Assembly (NCBI RefSeq): GCF_040112705.1
Contig: NZ_CP157804.1
Location: 932,501-996,500, forward strand
Direction: 5' to 3'
DNA from: Flagellimonas sp. MMG031
GTDB taxonomy: Bacteria > Bacteroidota > Bacteroidia > Flavobacteriales > Flavobacteriaceae
DNA length: 64,000 nucleotides
In this document: positions 27,818-37,376 of the stretch, piece by piece
Position numbering within the stretch: the stretch's first letter is position 1
Layout of the letters: every line of letters starts with the position of its first letter
Notes under the pieces: model-generated
What the model saw: the letters and a program-made list of their open reading frames with translations, nothing else
What the model was told of the DNA's origin: nothing
The model's database searches: none
Made by a program: the position numbers and the translations under genes

Positions 27818-29089
27818 TTAATCGATGGTATCAAAACCACAGTAGGGAACCAGAACCTCAGGGATTTTTATCCCGTCTTCGGTCTGATAGTTTTCCAAGA
27901 TACCCGCCAATACCCGTGGCAATGCCAAGGCACTTCCATTTAAGGTGTGGGCCAGCTGACTTTTCCCATTTTCGTCCTTAAAACGAAGTTTTAGGCGATT
28001 GGCCTGAAAGGTCTCAAAGTTGGACACGGAGCTGATTTCCAACCAACGGTCTTGCGCGGTGGAGAATACCTCAAAATCAAAGGTCAGGGCCGATGTAAAA
28101 CCAAGGTCGCCACCACAGAGCCGCAAGATGCGGTAGGGCAATTTGAGTTCGCGAAGAATGTTTTTAACATGCTCCACCATTTCATCTAGGGCCTGGTAAG
28201 AGTTGTTGGGGTGCTCCAAGCGCACGATTTCCACTTTGTCAAATTGGTGCAAACGGTTTAAACCACGGACATGTGCCCCATAACTGCCCGCCTCACGTCG
28301 GAAGCAGGGAGTGTAGCCTGTGTATTTGATAGGGAAATCACCTTCCGCCAAGATATCGCCTCGGTGCAAGTTGGTCACCGGCACTTCAGCCGTTGGGATT
28401 AGGTATAGGTCATCCGCCTGTACATGGTACATTTGCCCTTCCTTGTCGGGCAATTGTCCGGTTCCGTAGCCAGAGTCCTCATTGACCATGAGCGGCACTT
28501 GCATCTCGGTATACCCAGCTTCTGCATTTTTATCCAAGAAATAGGCGATCAAGGCGCGTTGCAAACGGGCACCCTTTCCTTTGTACACTGGAAAACCTGC
28601 TCCCGTGATTTTCACCCCAAGCTCAAAATCGATGATGTCATATTTCTTGGCCAATTCCCAGTGGGGCAATGCGCCTTCCGCTAAGGTTGGAATATCACCT
28701 TCCCGGAATACTTCCTCGTTGTCCTCTTCGGAATTACCCGCTGGAACCGATTCGTGCGGAACGTTCGGAATCAAATATAGTTGTTGCTGAAGTTCATCTG
28801 CAGTAAGGTTGAGGTCATCGCCCAACTTTTTTGACGCTTCTTTAAGTCCAGCGGTTTTTTCTTTTAGAACATTCGCTTCCTGCGCTTTTCCTGTTTTGAA
28901 AAGGATGCCGATTTCTTTGGAGATTTTGTTGGATTCGGCCAGAGTAGCATCCAATTCTGTTTGGATGGAACGTCGTTTTTCATCGAGTTCCAAAACCTTC
29001 GCAATCATCGGTGCTGCATCGATATTTCGCTTTTTTAAAGCGGTGATGATACTTTCCTTGTTTTCCCTGATGTTCTGTAGTTGAAGCAT
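27818..29089 (-). CDS. serS: Seryl-tRNA synthetase
   Basis: 423 residues. It charges tRNA-Ser in the cytosol. An N-terminal coiled-coil arm (~residues 25-105, ALKKRNIDAAPMIAKVLELDEKRRSI onward) contacts the long variable arm of the tRNA. The class II motifs follow: motif 2 YTPCFRREAGSYG and motif 3 near the C-terminus (NGSALALPRVLAGILEN). Confidence 0.96.
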   Translation of the reverse strand: MLQLQNIRENKESIITALKKRNIDAAPMIAKVLELDEKRRSIQTELDATLAESNKISKEIGILFKTGKAQEANVLKEKTAGLKEASKKLGDDLNLTADELQQQLYLIPNVPHESVPAGNSEEDNEEVFREGDIPTLAEGALPHWELAKKYDIIDFELGVKITGAGFPVYKGKGARLQRALIAYFLDKNAEAGYTEMQVPLMVNEDSGYGTGQLPDKEGQMYHVQADDLYLIPTAEVPVTNLHRGDILAEGDFPIKYTGYTPCFRREAGSYGAHVRGLNRLHQFDKVEIVRLEHPNNSYQALDEMVEHVKNILRELKLPYRILRLCGGDLGFTSALTFDFEVFSTAQDRWLEISSVSNFETFQANRLKLRFKDENGKSQLAHTLNGSALALPRVLAGILENYQTEDGIKIPEVLVPYCGFDTID

Positions 29090-29106
29090 GGCCTAGTTTT
29101 GAGCCG

Positions 29107-29114
29107 CAAATTTA
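29107..29114 (-). promoter_or_regulatory. Predicted -7 element for serS
   Basis: The minus strand reads TAAATTTG (TAnnTTTG consensus), 18 bases upstream of the serS ATG at 29089. It suggests serS can be transcribed independently of ribF and the HTTM gene. Confidence 0.45.
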
Positions 29115-29139
29115 ATCGAATCTGAACAAGTGCCCAATT

Positions 29140-30456
29140 TTATTCTTTGGTCGAGGGGAGAATCCAATCGTTATGGGAAAAATGGTTCCACGGAACGCTG
29201 GCCAAGTCCACTTTGGGGTCGATAAAGATTTTGTATGGCCCTTGGTTGATTTTGACCTTGTTGTCCACAAATACCTGAATGTCCTCTCCTTTTTGGGCAT
29301 AGTCCTTTTTGAGGTGTTGGGCAAATTGCCATATAAAATCGGGATAGCATTCCACTCTCCTCACCTGTTTGTTGGTCAGATATTCATTTAGGTTGATGAT
29401 GGTGGTGTCCTTGCTTTGGGTGTTCACTACTTTGTAGGTGATTCTGCCCGCTCGACTGCGAAGCATCATCCGCCAGCTCAGTCGATGGCCCTCCTCGGTC
29501 CAAAGTACATCATCTGGGAACAGATGGTGCCGAAGGGGCAACAGCAATTGAATGAGGAAATAGATGCCCAGCATCGAAAGAATGATGTTCTTGCTTTTGG
29601 GGACTACGATTTTGGTGTCCAGTATGAATTTTTTGGTTTTCAAAAAGAGATTTCGAATGGTCTGAGGTTCAAAAAAGAAGACCGTAAAGGCCAAAGAGAG
29701 GTAGGGGAATATCCCGATTTGGAAGACAATACTGTTGAACAGATGGAAAAAGATGGAAAATACAAAAGCAATTTTGCGCGTAGGTTTCCAAAGTAAGGCT
29801 GGAACGATCAAAAGGTCGAACACAATCCCGAATATCCCGACTATTTGATGCACCCATTTTTCTTGGAGTAAATCCCCGATCAGATAATAATGCTTTTTGG
29901 ATTCCATCAACAGTTCCACGATACTGAAATCCAGCCAATCCCCATATAGTTTGGCCACTGAGGCATAGGTGTACACAATGAACAATTGCAGTATGATGGT
30001 CCATCGAATCCAGTTGTACATGGTTTGGGAACGCAGCCCAGGGTTGAATTTGGCATCCAAAGAGGCATCCCTATTGGCGGGAAAAATGGCCATGATGTAG
30101 GCCAATAGCATCAATAGGTAGTAATGGTTATTGTAGGATGTTTTCTGCATGAGGTACACACCGGTCCACATGATGGCAAAGGCCAAAGCACTGAATCGGT
30201 ATTTGTACCCGAGGGCGATCAAAAGCCCCAAAGTGCCCATAACAGCAAAATAGATGTACATGCCATTGCCGGGCAGGGGCTGTAACCATTCAAACCCAAT
30301 AAAGGAAAAAGTGAACTTGGGCTCCACCATAGTTCTTCGAACCCAGCCTGTGGCGATGGCCCCGTAGCATTCCGCAGCGACCAATAAGCCGTAGAATATT
30401 CGGAAAACCACCAGTTGGGCGTTGTCAATTTTCCGAAATAGAAATTGGGTGAACAT
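29140..30456 (-). CDS. HTTM-domain membrane protein (vitamin K-dependent carboxylase-like)
   Basis: 438 residues. The first ~290 residues carry repeated hydrophobic helices with the HTTM pattern (horizontally transferred transmembrane, related to gamma-glutamyl carboxylase), e.g. LVVFRIFYGLLVAAECYGAI and LFIVYTYASVAKLYGDWLD; a soluble ~150-residue tail follows. Bacterial members are uncharacterised. It abuts the ribF stop codon directly (30456/30457). Confidence 0.75.
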   Translation of the reverse strand: MFTQFLFRKIDNAQLVVFRIFYGLLVAAECYGAIATGWVRRTMVEPKFTFSFIGFEWLQPLPGNGMYIYFAVMGTLGLLIALGYKYRFSALAFAIMWTGVYLMQKTSYNNHYYLLMLLAYIMAIFPANRDASLDAKFNPGLRSQTMYNWIRWTIILQLFIVYTYASVAKLYGDWLDFSIVELLMESKKHYYLIGDLLQEKWVHQIVGIFGIVFDLLIVPALLWKPTRKIAFVFSIFFHLFNSIVFQIGIFPYLSLAFTVFFFEPQTIRNLFLKTKKFILDTKIVVPKSKNIILSMLGIYFLIQLLLPLRHHLFPDDVLWTEEGHRLSWRMMLRSRAGRITYKVVNTQSKDTTIINLNEYLTNKQVRRVECYPDFIWQFAQHLKKDYAQKGEDIQVFVDNKVKINQGPYKIFIDPKVDLASVPWNHFSHNDWILPSTKE

Positions 30457-31386
30457 TTATTTGGAAATTAGGTCCAAAGAGTGGTTTTTGTCTTTCTTCA
30501 ATTGTTCCTTCAATTCTTCGATCGAGTTAAATTTATGCTCATCCCTGATACGGTGCAATAGTGCTACCTGTATTTTTTTCTCGTAGAGATTGCCGTCAAA
30601 CTCAAAAAAGTTGATTTCGATGCTTTTTTTGGAACCGTCTACCGTAGGGTTGAAGCCGATGTTCATCATGCCGTAATACTCCTTGCCATCCAAATGGCTC
30701 TTTACCACATAGGCTCCATTTTTTGGAATGAGTTTGTACTCTTCGGCAATGTGGAGGTTTGCGGTGGGGAAACCAAAATCCCTTCCTAGTCCGCGTCCTT
30801 TTTTCACCGTGCCCGTTAGCATGTAAGCATAGTTCAAGTAGCTATTGGCAGTTTCTACATCGCCATCCAACAACGCTTTCCTGATTTTGGTGGAGCTCAC
30901 CGAAACGTCTTCGATTTCTTGGGCAGGAATTTCCTCTACCTCAAAATCGAAGGTATTTCCAAAGGAAATTAAGTCCTTGATATTGGCATTTCGATTGCGA
31001 CCGAACCTGTGGTCGTATCCAATGATGATTCTTTTGGCCTTGATGTTGTTCACTAAAATGTCCCTTACGAAATCGATGGCCGATAGTCTGGAAAATTGTT
31101 TGGTAAACGGATGGATGATCAAATAATCCAGTCCCAAACCTTCCAAAATCTGCTTTTTCTCTTCGAGGGTGTTCAGCAGTTTGATGTCCACATCTTTTTG
31201 CAATACCATTCTTGGATGCGGGAAAAAGGTGAGGACCGTGGATTTGAGTCCGGTGTTTTTGGCATTGTTTGTGATGCGTTCCAATATCTTACGGTGGCCC
31301 AAATGCACACCATCAAATGTGCCGATGGTCACCACAGTTTGATGCGGAACTTGCTTAAAATGAGAAATGTTTTGGATTGTTTCCAA
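30457..31386 (-). CDS. ribF: Bifunctional riboflavin kinase/FAD synthetase
   Basis: 309 residues. The N-terminal FAD synthetase half has IGTFDGVHLGHRKIL (HxGH nucleotidyltransferase motif) and IIGYDHRFGRNRN; the C-terminal half is riboflavin kinase with GRGLGRDFGFPTANL (PTAN) and a conserved NIGFNPTV. It makes FMN and FAD from riboflavin. It heads the minus-strand run that includes serS. Confidence 0.95.
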   Translation of the reverse strand: METIQNISHFKQVPHQTVVTIGTFDGVHLGHRKILERITNNAKNTGLKSTVLTFFPHPRMVLQKDVDIKLLNTLEEKKQILEGLGLDYLIIHPFTKQFSRLSAIDFVRDILVNNIKAKRIIIGYDHRFGRNRNANIKDLISFGNTFDFEVEEIPAQEIEDVSVSSTKIRKALLDGDVETANSYLNYAYMLTGTVKKGRGLGRDFGFPTANLHIAEEYKLIPKNGAYVVKSHLDGKEYYGMMNIGFNPTVDGSKKSIEINFFEFDGNLYEKKIQVALLHRIRDEHKFNSIEELKEQLKKDKNHSLDLISK

Positions 31387-31410
31387 CTGATTTAGAAATA
31401 AAAAAAGGCT

Positions 31411-31418
31411 TACATTTG
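31411..31418 (+). promoter_or_regulatory. Predicted -7 element for the metalloprotease operon
   Basis: TACATTTG matches TAnnTTTG 25 bases upstream of the ATG at 31444. Confidence 0.45.
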
Positions 31419-31443
31419 AAAATATACTATGCCCTAACCGTGT

Positions 31444-34400
31444 ATGAAAGCTAAGTTACATCTTGTTTTTTCAATAACCATATTTTTTAGCTGCTTTTGC
31501 ATTTACGGGCAGCAGGGATATTGGAAAAACGTTCCGAACCGGTCCGGACTTCGCGCCAGTTCCCTAAAGGATATTTCGGATGCCAAAAAAGTGTTCACGT
31601 TGGACAAAAGTGGCTTATCCAAAACAATCAATTCCGTTTCGGTGGCCAAAAGTTCTGCAACCACGGTTTATCTTCCCAATGGGGAAGGGGATGTAGTTCC
31701 GTTTTACGTGAAGGAAACGGCCGTGCTCCATCCCGATCTTTCCAAGAAATACCCGGCTATCAAATCATTTACGGGAATCAGCGCCGATGGTAAATACAAG
31801 GTGAAGCTGAGCAGTTCGCACAAAGGTATCCAAACCATGATGGTGAGTTTGGAGGACAGCCGAATCACATTCATGGAGCCAGCCTCGAACGATTCGGATA
31901 CTTATGTTCTTTATGACAAGGAAGCAGGTCTTTCCTCAAAAATGGATTTTATCTGTACAACCAGCAAAGACCTATTTGGAAATGCTTCAAAATCATCCAA
32001 TTTAGCTGGAAAAACCATAGTCCCTTTGGTAGATGACCAAGTGCTCAGAACGTATCGGGTGGCGGTGTCCGCTTCGGGAGAATATACCCAATACATGGGC
32101 GGCACGGTAGAAGACGCGCTTGCTGGCATCAATGCAACTTTAACCCGGGTCAACGAAGTATTCGAGACCGATTTGGGCGTCACCTTGGAACTGATTCCCA
32201 ATAACGACCTGCTTATTTTTACCAATGCCAATACCGATCCTTTCAACAATAGTTTGAATTCGCAGATACAGTCCACTATTACATCGATTATTGGAGAAGA
32301 AAATTATGATGTTGGGCATTTGTTCCATCAAGTAGGCGTGGGATTGGACAATGGTAATGCTGGTTTTATCGCCTCTGTCTGTGTGGATAATCGAAAAGGT
32401 AGTGCCTTTTCTGCCGCCAACGTTCCCGAAGGGGATGTGTTCGATTTGGATTACGTAGCACACGAACTCGGTCATCAATTTGGCGCCAACCACACGTGGT
32501 CTTTCGAATCTGAGGGAACGGGAGTTCAAGCGGAACCTGCCAGTGGAAGCACCATTATGGGGTATGCAGGCATTGTAGAAGGGAACAATGTTGCGCTGCA
32601 GGGCGATGATTATTTCCATTACAATAGCATACTTCAAATATCTACCTATTTGGAGACCACTTCCTGTGCCCAAACCGAGGCAATCAGCAATGCACCGCCT
32701 GTTTTGGTGCCAGTGGATGATTACACCATACCTAGAGGAACCGCCTTTGTTTTGGAAGGTAATGCGACCGACCCCGACGCAGGGGATGTGCTGACCTATA
32801 CTTGGGAACAAATTGATGATGGATTGGTAACAACGGCATCTTTTGGCTCCTTGAACCCGAGCGGGGCCAATTTTAGATCGTTGCCACCATCAACCGATTC
32901 CAAAAGATATTTTCCCAGACTTTCCGAAGTTGTCCAAGGTAATTTGACTCAAGTAAACCCAGCCACAGGAGAAGCTTGGGAAACGGTTTCCGAGATAGAA
33001 CGGAACTTGAGATTTGCCTGTACGGTCCGTGACAACGCTGCTGGAGGTGGGCAAGTAGTTTCGGATGTATTGGATGTTCGGGTCATTAAAGCCGCAGGTC
33101 CTTTTATCGTTACTTCCCAAACTTCCGAAGAAACCTACGTGGCCGGCTCGGTACAAGAAATTACATGGGACGTGTCAAACACGGACATAGCTCCCATAAA
33201 TGCGCAACAGGTGGATATTTTTCTTTCTTTGGATGGTGGACTGACCTATCCCATAACCCTTTTGGAAAACACCTTGAACGATGGTGCCGAAGAAGTGCTT
33301 CTGCCAGGAAATGTGACCAATACGGGTCGAATTATGGTAAAAGCCAGTAACAATATCTTCTTCGCTGTGAACAGCACCGATTTTACCATTGAGCAATCCC
33401 AAGTGGTCCTTAATTTTGAAAACTTGGACTATGAGGTTTGCCAGCCCGATGATTTGGTGATACCTTTTGTTTATGAAACCTATGCAGGATTCAACGAGAA
33501 CACTACTTTTTCGGCTAACGTTCCTGCAGGCATGTCTGCCAATTTTTCTCCAACGAATGCAACCGCAAATAGTACGGCTGTAGACCTTACACTGTCGAAT
33601 ACCAACAGCGTTGCCCCAGGAACCTACGATATTGTGGTCACTGCGACCTCGGCTTCGGTGACCAAGAACGTTACGCTTACCCTTCTGGTGCAGGATGGCA
33701 ATTTTGCCGATGTGGCATTGCTCGCGCCAAGTGATGGAGAGGCGGGTGTGGCATTGGAGGCTTTGCTCAATTGGCAAGCTGACCCATCCTATTCGAATTA
33801 TGATGTGGAAGTGGCGACCGATTTGGCCTTTACCAATGTGGTAGAATCTGCATCTTTGCCCTTTACCACCTATAAGGCCACAACACTAGAGGCTGAGACC
33901 GAATATTTTTGGAGAGTGAGACCCAACAATGGTTGCGGTTCGGGAACTTTTGGAACACCTTTCAGCTTTACCACATCACAGATAAATTGCCGAAATAGAA
34001 ACGCAACGGATTTACCCATTACCATTTCATCATCTGGAACGCCAACCATTACCACCTCCATCCTGTTTGTGGAAGATTTGCCCATTTCGGATGTCAATGT
34101 AAACTTACAGCTAGATCATACCTATTTGGAAGACCTGATCATTACCCTTATCTCTCCTTCGGGAACCGAGGTGACCCTATTATCAAATAATTGCGGAGCG
34201 GATAACGATTTGAATGCAGTTTTTGATGATGATGGGGACCCCATTGTTTGTGGAGAAAACCCTGCAATTTCGGGAACAGTTGCGCCGATAGGATTTTTAT
34301 CATCCCTGAATGGCGAGTCCATATTGGGCGAGTGGGTCTTGGAAATAGAAGATACCGCTGCCAGTGATGGTGGTGCCTTGGTCGATTTTTCCCTGGATAT

Positions 34401-35238
34401 CTGTGTTGAGGGTAGTTATCGACCCGATGCTGATGAGGATGGCGTTTTTGATGATGGTGACGACCTCTGCTTGGGCACGCCAAAAGGTGTTGAGGTGAAT
34501 ACGAATGGCTGCGCGGTATATCGATTTGCTTCCGATAATTTTGAAATTGAAGTGGAAAGCGAAAGCTGCCGTAACAATAATGATGGTTCCATAACCATTA
34601 CACCTTTGGATACCGCGGTCAACTACACAGCTGTTTTGAACGGTGCCAGTGGTTCGGAATCTTTTGAATTTACCAATTCGCAAACGTTTAGCAATCTGCC
34701 TGCGGGAGAGTATTCTTTGTGCATAAGTGGAACGGATGGATTGATAACGTATGAGGAGGTGTGTTTCGATGCTATGCTGACCCAACCCGATGTGCTCGAT
34801 GTATCGGCATTGCTGGATGCGGGGGTATTGAACCTTGACCTGAACGGGGCTTCGTTTTACAATGTGGAGCTCAATGGTCTGGTTACCCAAACGGAGGCTT
34901 CCAAAATTCAACTTCCTTTGGAAAATGGTATCAACACCTTAAAGGTTTTTACCAATTTGCCTTGCCAAGGAAGTTTTGAAAAGTCCTTCTTTTATTCGGA
35001 AAGGCCAATTTTGTCACCAAACCCAGTGTATACCGCGACCCAAGTGTACATGGCCGGATTTGAAGGGATTGTGGGAATCCAACTGTTCACTGCCAATGGG
35101 AAGTTGGTCCGCACGGAACGCAGAAGGGTATTCGGTGAGGATTTGGAGTTGGATGTGTCCACCTTGCCCAAAGGACTGTATTATTTAGGTCTGGAAAAAT
35201 CCGGTAAAAAGGAAATGTTTAAACTGATCAAGGAATGA
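31444..35238 (+). CDS. Secreted reprolysin-like metalloprotease with FN3, P-domain and T9SS sorting domain
   Basis: 1264 residues. Signal peptide (1-24), a propeptide to ~residue 190, then an M12-type catalytic domain with the zinc site HELGHQFGANH (340-350) and Met-turn STIMGYAG. Beyond it are Ig/FN3-like beta domains, a proprotein-convertase P-domain (~855-990, with NLQLDHTYLEDLIITL), a calcium-binding RPDADEDGVFDDGDD segment and a C-terminal type A sorting domain (SPNP ... LPKGLYYLGLEKSGKKEMFKLIKE). It should be exported by the Sec system and secreted or surface-anchored by the type IX system, acting as an extracellular protease. It overlaps the next gene by 4 bases. Confidence 0.88.
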   Translation: MKAKLHLVFSITIFFSCFCIYGQQGYWKNVPNRSGLRASSLKDISDAKKVFTLDKSGLSKTINSVSVAKSSATTVYLPNGEGDVVPFYVKETAVLHPDLSKKYPAIKSFTGISADGKYKVKLSSSHKGIQTMMVSLEDSRITFMEPASNDSDTYVLYDKEAGLSSKMDFICTTSKDLFGNASKSSNLAGKTIVPLVDDQVLRTYRVAVSASGEYTQYMGGTVEDALAGINATLTRVNEVFETDLGVTLELIPNNDLLIFTNANTDPFNNSLNSQIQSTITSIIGEENYDVGHLFHQVGVGLDNGNAGFIASVCVDNRKGSAFSAANVPEGDVFDLDYVAHELGHQFGANHTWSFESEGTGVQAEPASGSTIMGYAGIVEGNNVALQGDDYFHYNSILQISTYLETTSCAQTEAISNAPPVLVPVDDYTIPRGTAFVLEGNATDPDAGDVLTYTWEQIDDGLVTTASFGSLNPSGANFRSLPPSTDSKRYFPRLSEVVQGNLTQVNPATGEAWETVSEIERNLRFACTVRDNAAGGGQVVSDVLDVRVIKAAGPFIVTSQTSEETYVAGSVQEITWDVSNTDIAPINAQQVDIFLSLDGGLTYPITLLENTLNDGAEEVLLPGNVTNTGRIMVKASNNIFFAVNSTDFTIEQSQVVLNFENLDYEVCQPDDLVIPFVYETYAGFNENTTFSANVPAGMSANFSPTNATANSTAVDLTLSNTNSVAPGTYDIVVTATSASVTKNVTLTLLVQDGNFADVALLAPSDGEAGVALEALLNWQADPSYSNYDVEVATDLAFTNVVESASLPFTTYKATTLEAETEYFWRVRPNNGCGSGTFGTPFSFTTSQINCRNRNATDLPITISSSGTPTITTSILFVEDLPISDVNVNLQLDHTYLEDLIITLISPSGTEVTLLSNNCGADNDLNAVFDDDGDPIVCGENPAISGTVAPIGFLSSLNGESILGEWVLEIEDTAASDGGALVDFSLDICVEGSYRPDADEDGVFDDGDDLCLGTPKGVEVNTNGCAVYRFASDNFEIEVESESCRNNNDGSITITPLDTAVNYTAVLNGASGSESFEFTNSQTFSNLPAGEYSLCISGTDGLITYEEVCFDAMLTQPDVLDVSALLDAGVLNLDLNGASFYNVELNGLVTQTEASKIQLPLENGINTLKVFTNLPCQGSFEKSFFYSERPILSPNPVYTATQVYMAGFEGIVGIQLFTANGKLVRTERRRVFGEDLELDVSTLPKGLYYLGLEKSGKKEMFKLIKE

Positions 35239-35921
35239 TTCGGAAGATAATTTATTTGAGCCTTTTGGCATTATTGGTTTCCTGTGGTGGGGACGATGGA
35301 CCTCCCCCAGCACCTGAAGGTGCCACTTTGGTTTTCCCTGAAGAAAATTCAGAGTGTACCACGGGAACGGATATCAATCAGACTTCATCCCAGGTCACCT
35401 TCAGATGGAATGCGTCCAAAAATACAACTAGGTATACGCTTTCTGTCATCAATTTAAATACCAATTTACCCCAGACCATTTCTACGGCTTCCACTTCAGC
35501 AAGTTTAACCATCACCAAGGGAGCCCCTTATGCCTGGTCGGTCACCAGCCAAAACACCGAATCTGATCAGGTAGCATCTAGCGAAACATGGCTTTTTTAC
35601 AATGCTGGGTCACAGACCACTTATGTTCCTTTTCCTGCACAATTGGAAAGCCCTAGGTCGGGAGCAACGGTCCAGAAGGATATTGCCAACGAAGTAACCT
35701 TGGAGTGGGCAGGTGCCGATGTGGACAATGACATCGACTTCTTTGAAGTATTTTTCTCGGAAACCAACCCTCCGGAAACATCGGTCGGGGTAACCAATGC
35801 GTCTACCATGGAACTTCCCGTCGGCGTTGAGTCGGGTACGGTGTATTACTGGCAAGTGATCACTACTGATTTGGAAGGGAATGTTTCCAGTTCCAGTGTG
35901 TTCGACTTTAAAGTTCTCTAA
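35235..35921 (+). CDS. Lipoprotein with two fibronectin-like domains
   Basis: 228 residues. A signal peptide with lipobox LLVSC (Cys17) and following GGDDGPPP predict an outer-membrane lipoprotein; the acidic residues after Cys resemble the Bacteroidota surface-export signal. Two FN3-like beta modules (GATLVFPEENSEC... and LESPRSGATV...) follow. The ATG overlaps the metalloprotease stop (ATGA), so the two are coupled; a role as partner or inhibitor of the protease is inference only. Confidence 0.7.
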   Translation: MIRKIIYLSLLALLVSCGGDDGPPPAPEGATLVFPEENSECTTGTDINQTSSQVTFRWNASKNTTRYTLSVINLNTNLPQTISTASTSASLTITKGAPYAWSVTSQNTESDQVASSETWLFYNAGSQTTYVPFPAQLESPRSGATVQKDIANEVTLEWAGADVDNDIDFFEVFFSETNPPETSVGVTNASTMELPVGVESGTVYYWQVITTDLEGNVSSSSVFDFKVL

Positions 35922-35922
35922 C

Positions 35923-36489
35923 TTATTTGCCGTTGAATTGATTCATGGTGTTTTTGGCACCAGCGAAGACGAACGATCGCACGAGATCCGCAGATTTTTC
36001 CAAACGTTCGGGCATGGATTTTTGTTGGTCATTATCCCATTTGCCCAACACATAATCCACTTGTTGGCCCTTTCCAAAATCCGAACCTACGCCAAATCTA
36101 AAACGGTTGTATGTGGTGGTCTGTAGCACATTTTGAATATCCTTCAAACCATTATGGCCGCCATCGCTACCCTTGCCCTTTAAACGAAGCGTTCCAAAAG
36201 GAAGGTTGATATCGTCGGTAATGACCAAAAGATTTTCCAGAGGGATACTTTCCTTATCCAGCCAATACTTCACAGCCTTACCGCTTAAGTTCATATAGGT
36301 GGACGGCTTTAGGCAGATAAGGCTCCTGCCCTTGTGCTTAAAAGTGCCCACGGCACCAAGTTTGGCACTTTCGAATGCGAAACTCTCCTGTTCGGCCAAA
36401 AAATCAAGGACTTTGAACCCGATATTGTGACGGGTGTCCTCGTATTCAGCACCTATGTTTCCAAGACCAACAATCAAAAATTTCTTCAT
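35923..36489 (-). CDS. pth: Peptidyl-tRNA hydrolase
   Basis: 188 residues from ATG 36489 (MKKFLIVGLGN), the standard length. It frees stalled peptides from tRNA. Catalytic His in NIGAEYEDTRHNIGFK, the KPSTYMNLSGKAV substrate motif and Asp in TDDINLPFG are present. The frame is open to 36588 (alternative ATG 36552, MLHFIKQLFGS), and longer versions occur in Flavobacteria, so the start is not certain. It is convergent with the lipoprotein gene and lies downstream of rplY. Confidence 0.92.
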   Translation of the reverse strand: MKKFLIVGLGNIGAEYEDTRHNIGFKVLDFLAEQESFAFESAKLGAVGTFKHKGRSLICLKPSTYMNLSGKAVKYWLDKESIPLENLLVITDDINLPFGTLRLKGKGSDGGHNGLKDIQNVLQTTTYNRFRFGVGSDFGKGQQVDYVLGKWDNDQQKSMPERLEKSADLVRSFVFAGAKNTMNQFNGK

Positions 36490-36580
36490 GGGTTCGGTTT
36501 CTTGCAATAATGGTTTATGTGAGCCAAAAAGCTGTTTGATAAAATGGAGCATCAGCCAAAATGGATTTGCCCAAAAATAC

Positions 36581-36622
36581 AAAAGCATCCCAAATTTTTA
36601 CCGAGGCAAAAATGGGATGCTC
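36581..36622 (-). terminator. Intrinsic terminator after rplY
   Basis: AGCATCCCA and TGGGATGCT pair around a loop that contains further A/T pairing; on the minus strand the hairpin is followed by TTTTG. It separates rplY from pth. Confidence 0.6.
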
Positions 36623-36642
36623 TTGTGAAAATTGTTGAAGTG

Positions 36643-37293
36643 CTATTCTGCAGCTTCCGCTTCTGGAGCTTCGCCACCTTCGGTAGCTTCTCCTTCAGCA
36701 CCTTCTACTCCTTCTTCATCTTCATCTTCAAGCTCTTCATCAACAGAAGTTCTAGAAGCTTTCACCTGAACGATAGCGGTACTATCTGGGTGCAAGAAAG
36801 TGTAATCGTCACTTAAAATAGTTTCCACAGCAATGGTCTGACCGATTCTCAATTTGGAAATATCTACAGTGATAAAATCGGGAAGCAATGCAGGCAATGC
36901 ACGGATGGATAGTTTACGCTTTCTGAAAAGCAAACGTCCACCGTTTCTCACACCAGGAGAGTTTCCTTCCAAACGAACAGGAATTCTCATGGTAATTGGT
37001 TTGTCCTCGAACAACTGGTAGAAATCTACGTGTAGGATGTTGTCGGTTACAGGGTGGAATTGAATATCCTGCAATACGGCGTCAAATTTTTGACCATCTT
37101 CCAATTCAATTACCGCGGTGTAGGCATTTGGGGTGTACACCAAGTCTTTGAATGCGATTTCATCAGCTGAAAAATGCACTGGTTTATCCCCTCCGTACAG
37201 CACGCAAGGGACCTTTCCAGCATTACGTAAGGCTTTGGTAGCAACCTTGCCCACGCTTTCTCTTTGGGATCCTTTGATTGTAATTGACTTCAT
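36643..37293 (-). CDS. rplY: 50S ribosomal protein L25/general stress protein Ctc
   Basis: 216 residues. An L25 RNA-binding domain (residues 1-95; [16 protein letters not shown] and [22 protein letters not shown]) binds 5S rRNA; a TL5/Ctc-type second beta domain (to ~180) follows, then an acidic E/A-rich tail typical of Bacteroidota. It lies 79 bases downstream of prs, as in many Flavobacteria, and is probably co-transcribed with it. Confidence 0.95.
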   Translation of the reverse strand: MKSITIKGSQRESVGKVATKALRNAGKVPCVLYGGDKPVHFSADEIAFKDLVYTPNAYTAVIELEDGQKFDAVLQDIQFHPVTDNILHVDFYQLFEDKPITMRIPVRLEGNSPGVRNGGRLLFRKRKLSIRALPALLPDFITVDISKLRIGQTIAVETILSDDYTFLHPDSTAIVQVKASRTSVDEELEDEDEEGVEGAEGEATEGGEAPEAEAAE

Positions 37294-37330
37294 AATCTGT
37301 TATTAATATTTAATTTATGATAAAATTTAT

Positions 37331-37376
37331 CTTCGAAGTGCCAGGCGTTGTCAGCCTGAGCGTAGTCGAAGGCTAC
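37331..37376. repeat. Short repeat between prs and rplY
   Basis: CTTCGAAGTGCCAGGC followed by GCCTGAGCGTAGTCGAAGGC, the CTGAGCG/GTCGAA family, abutting the prs stop codon at 37373-37375. Confidence 0.65.
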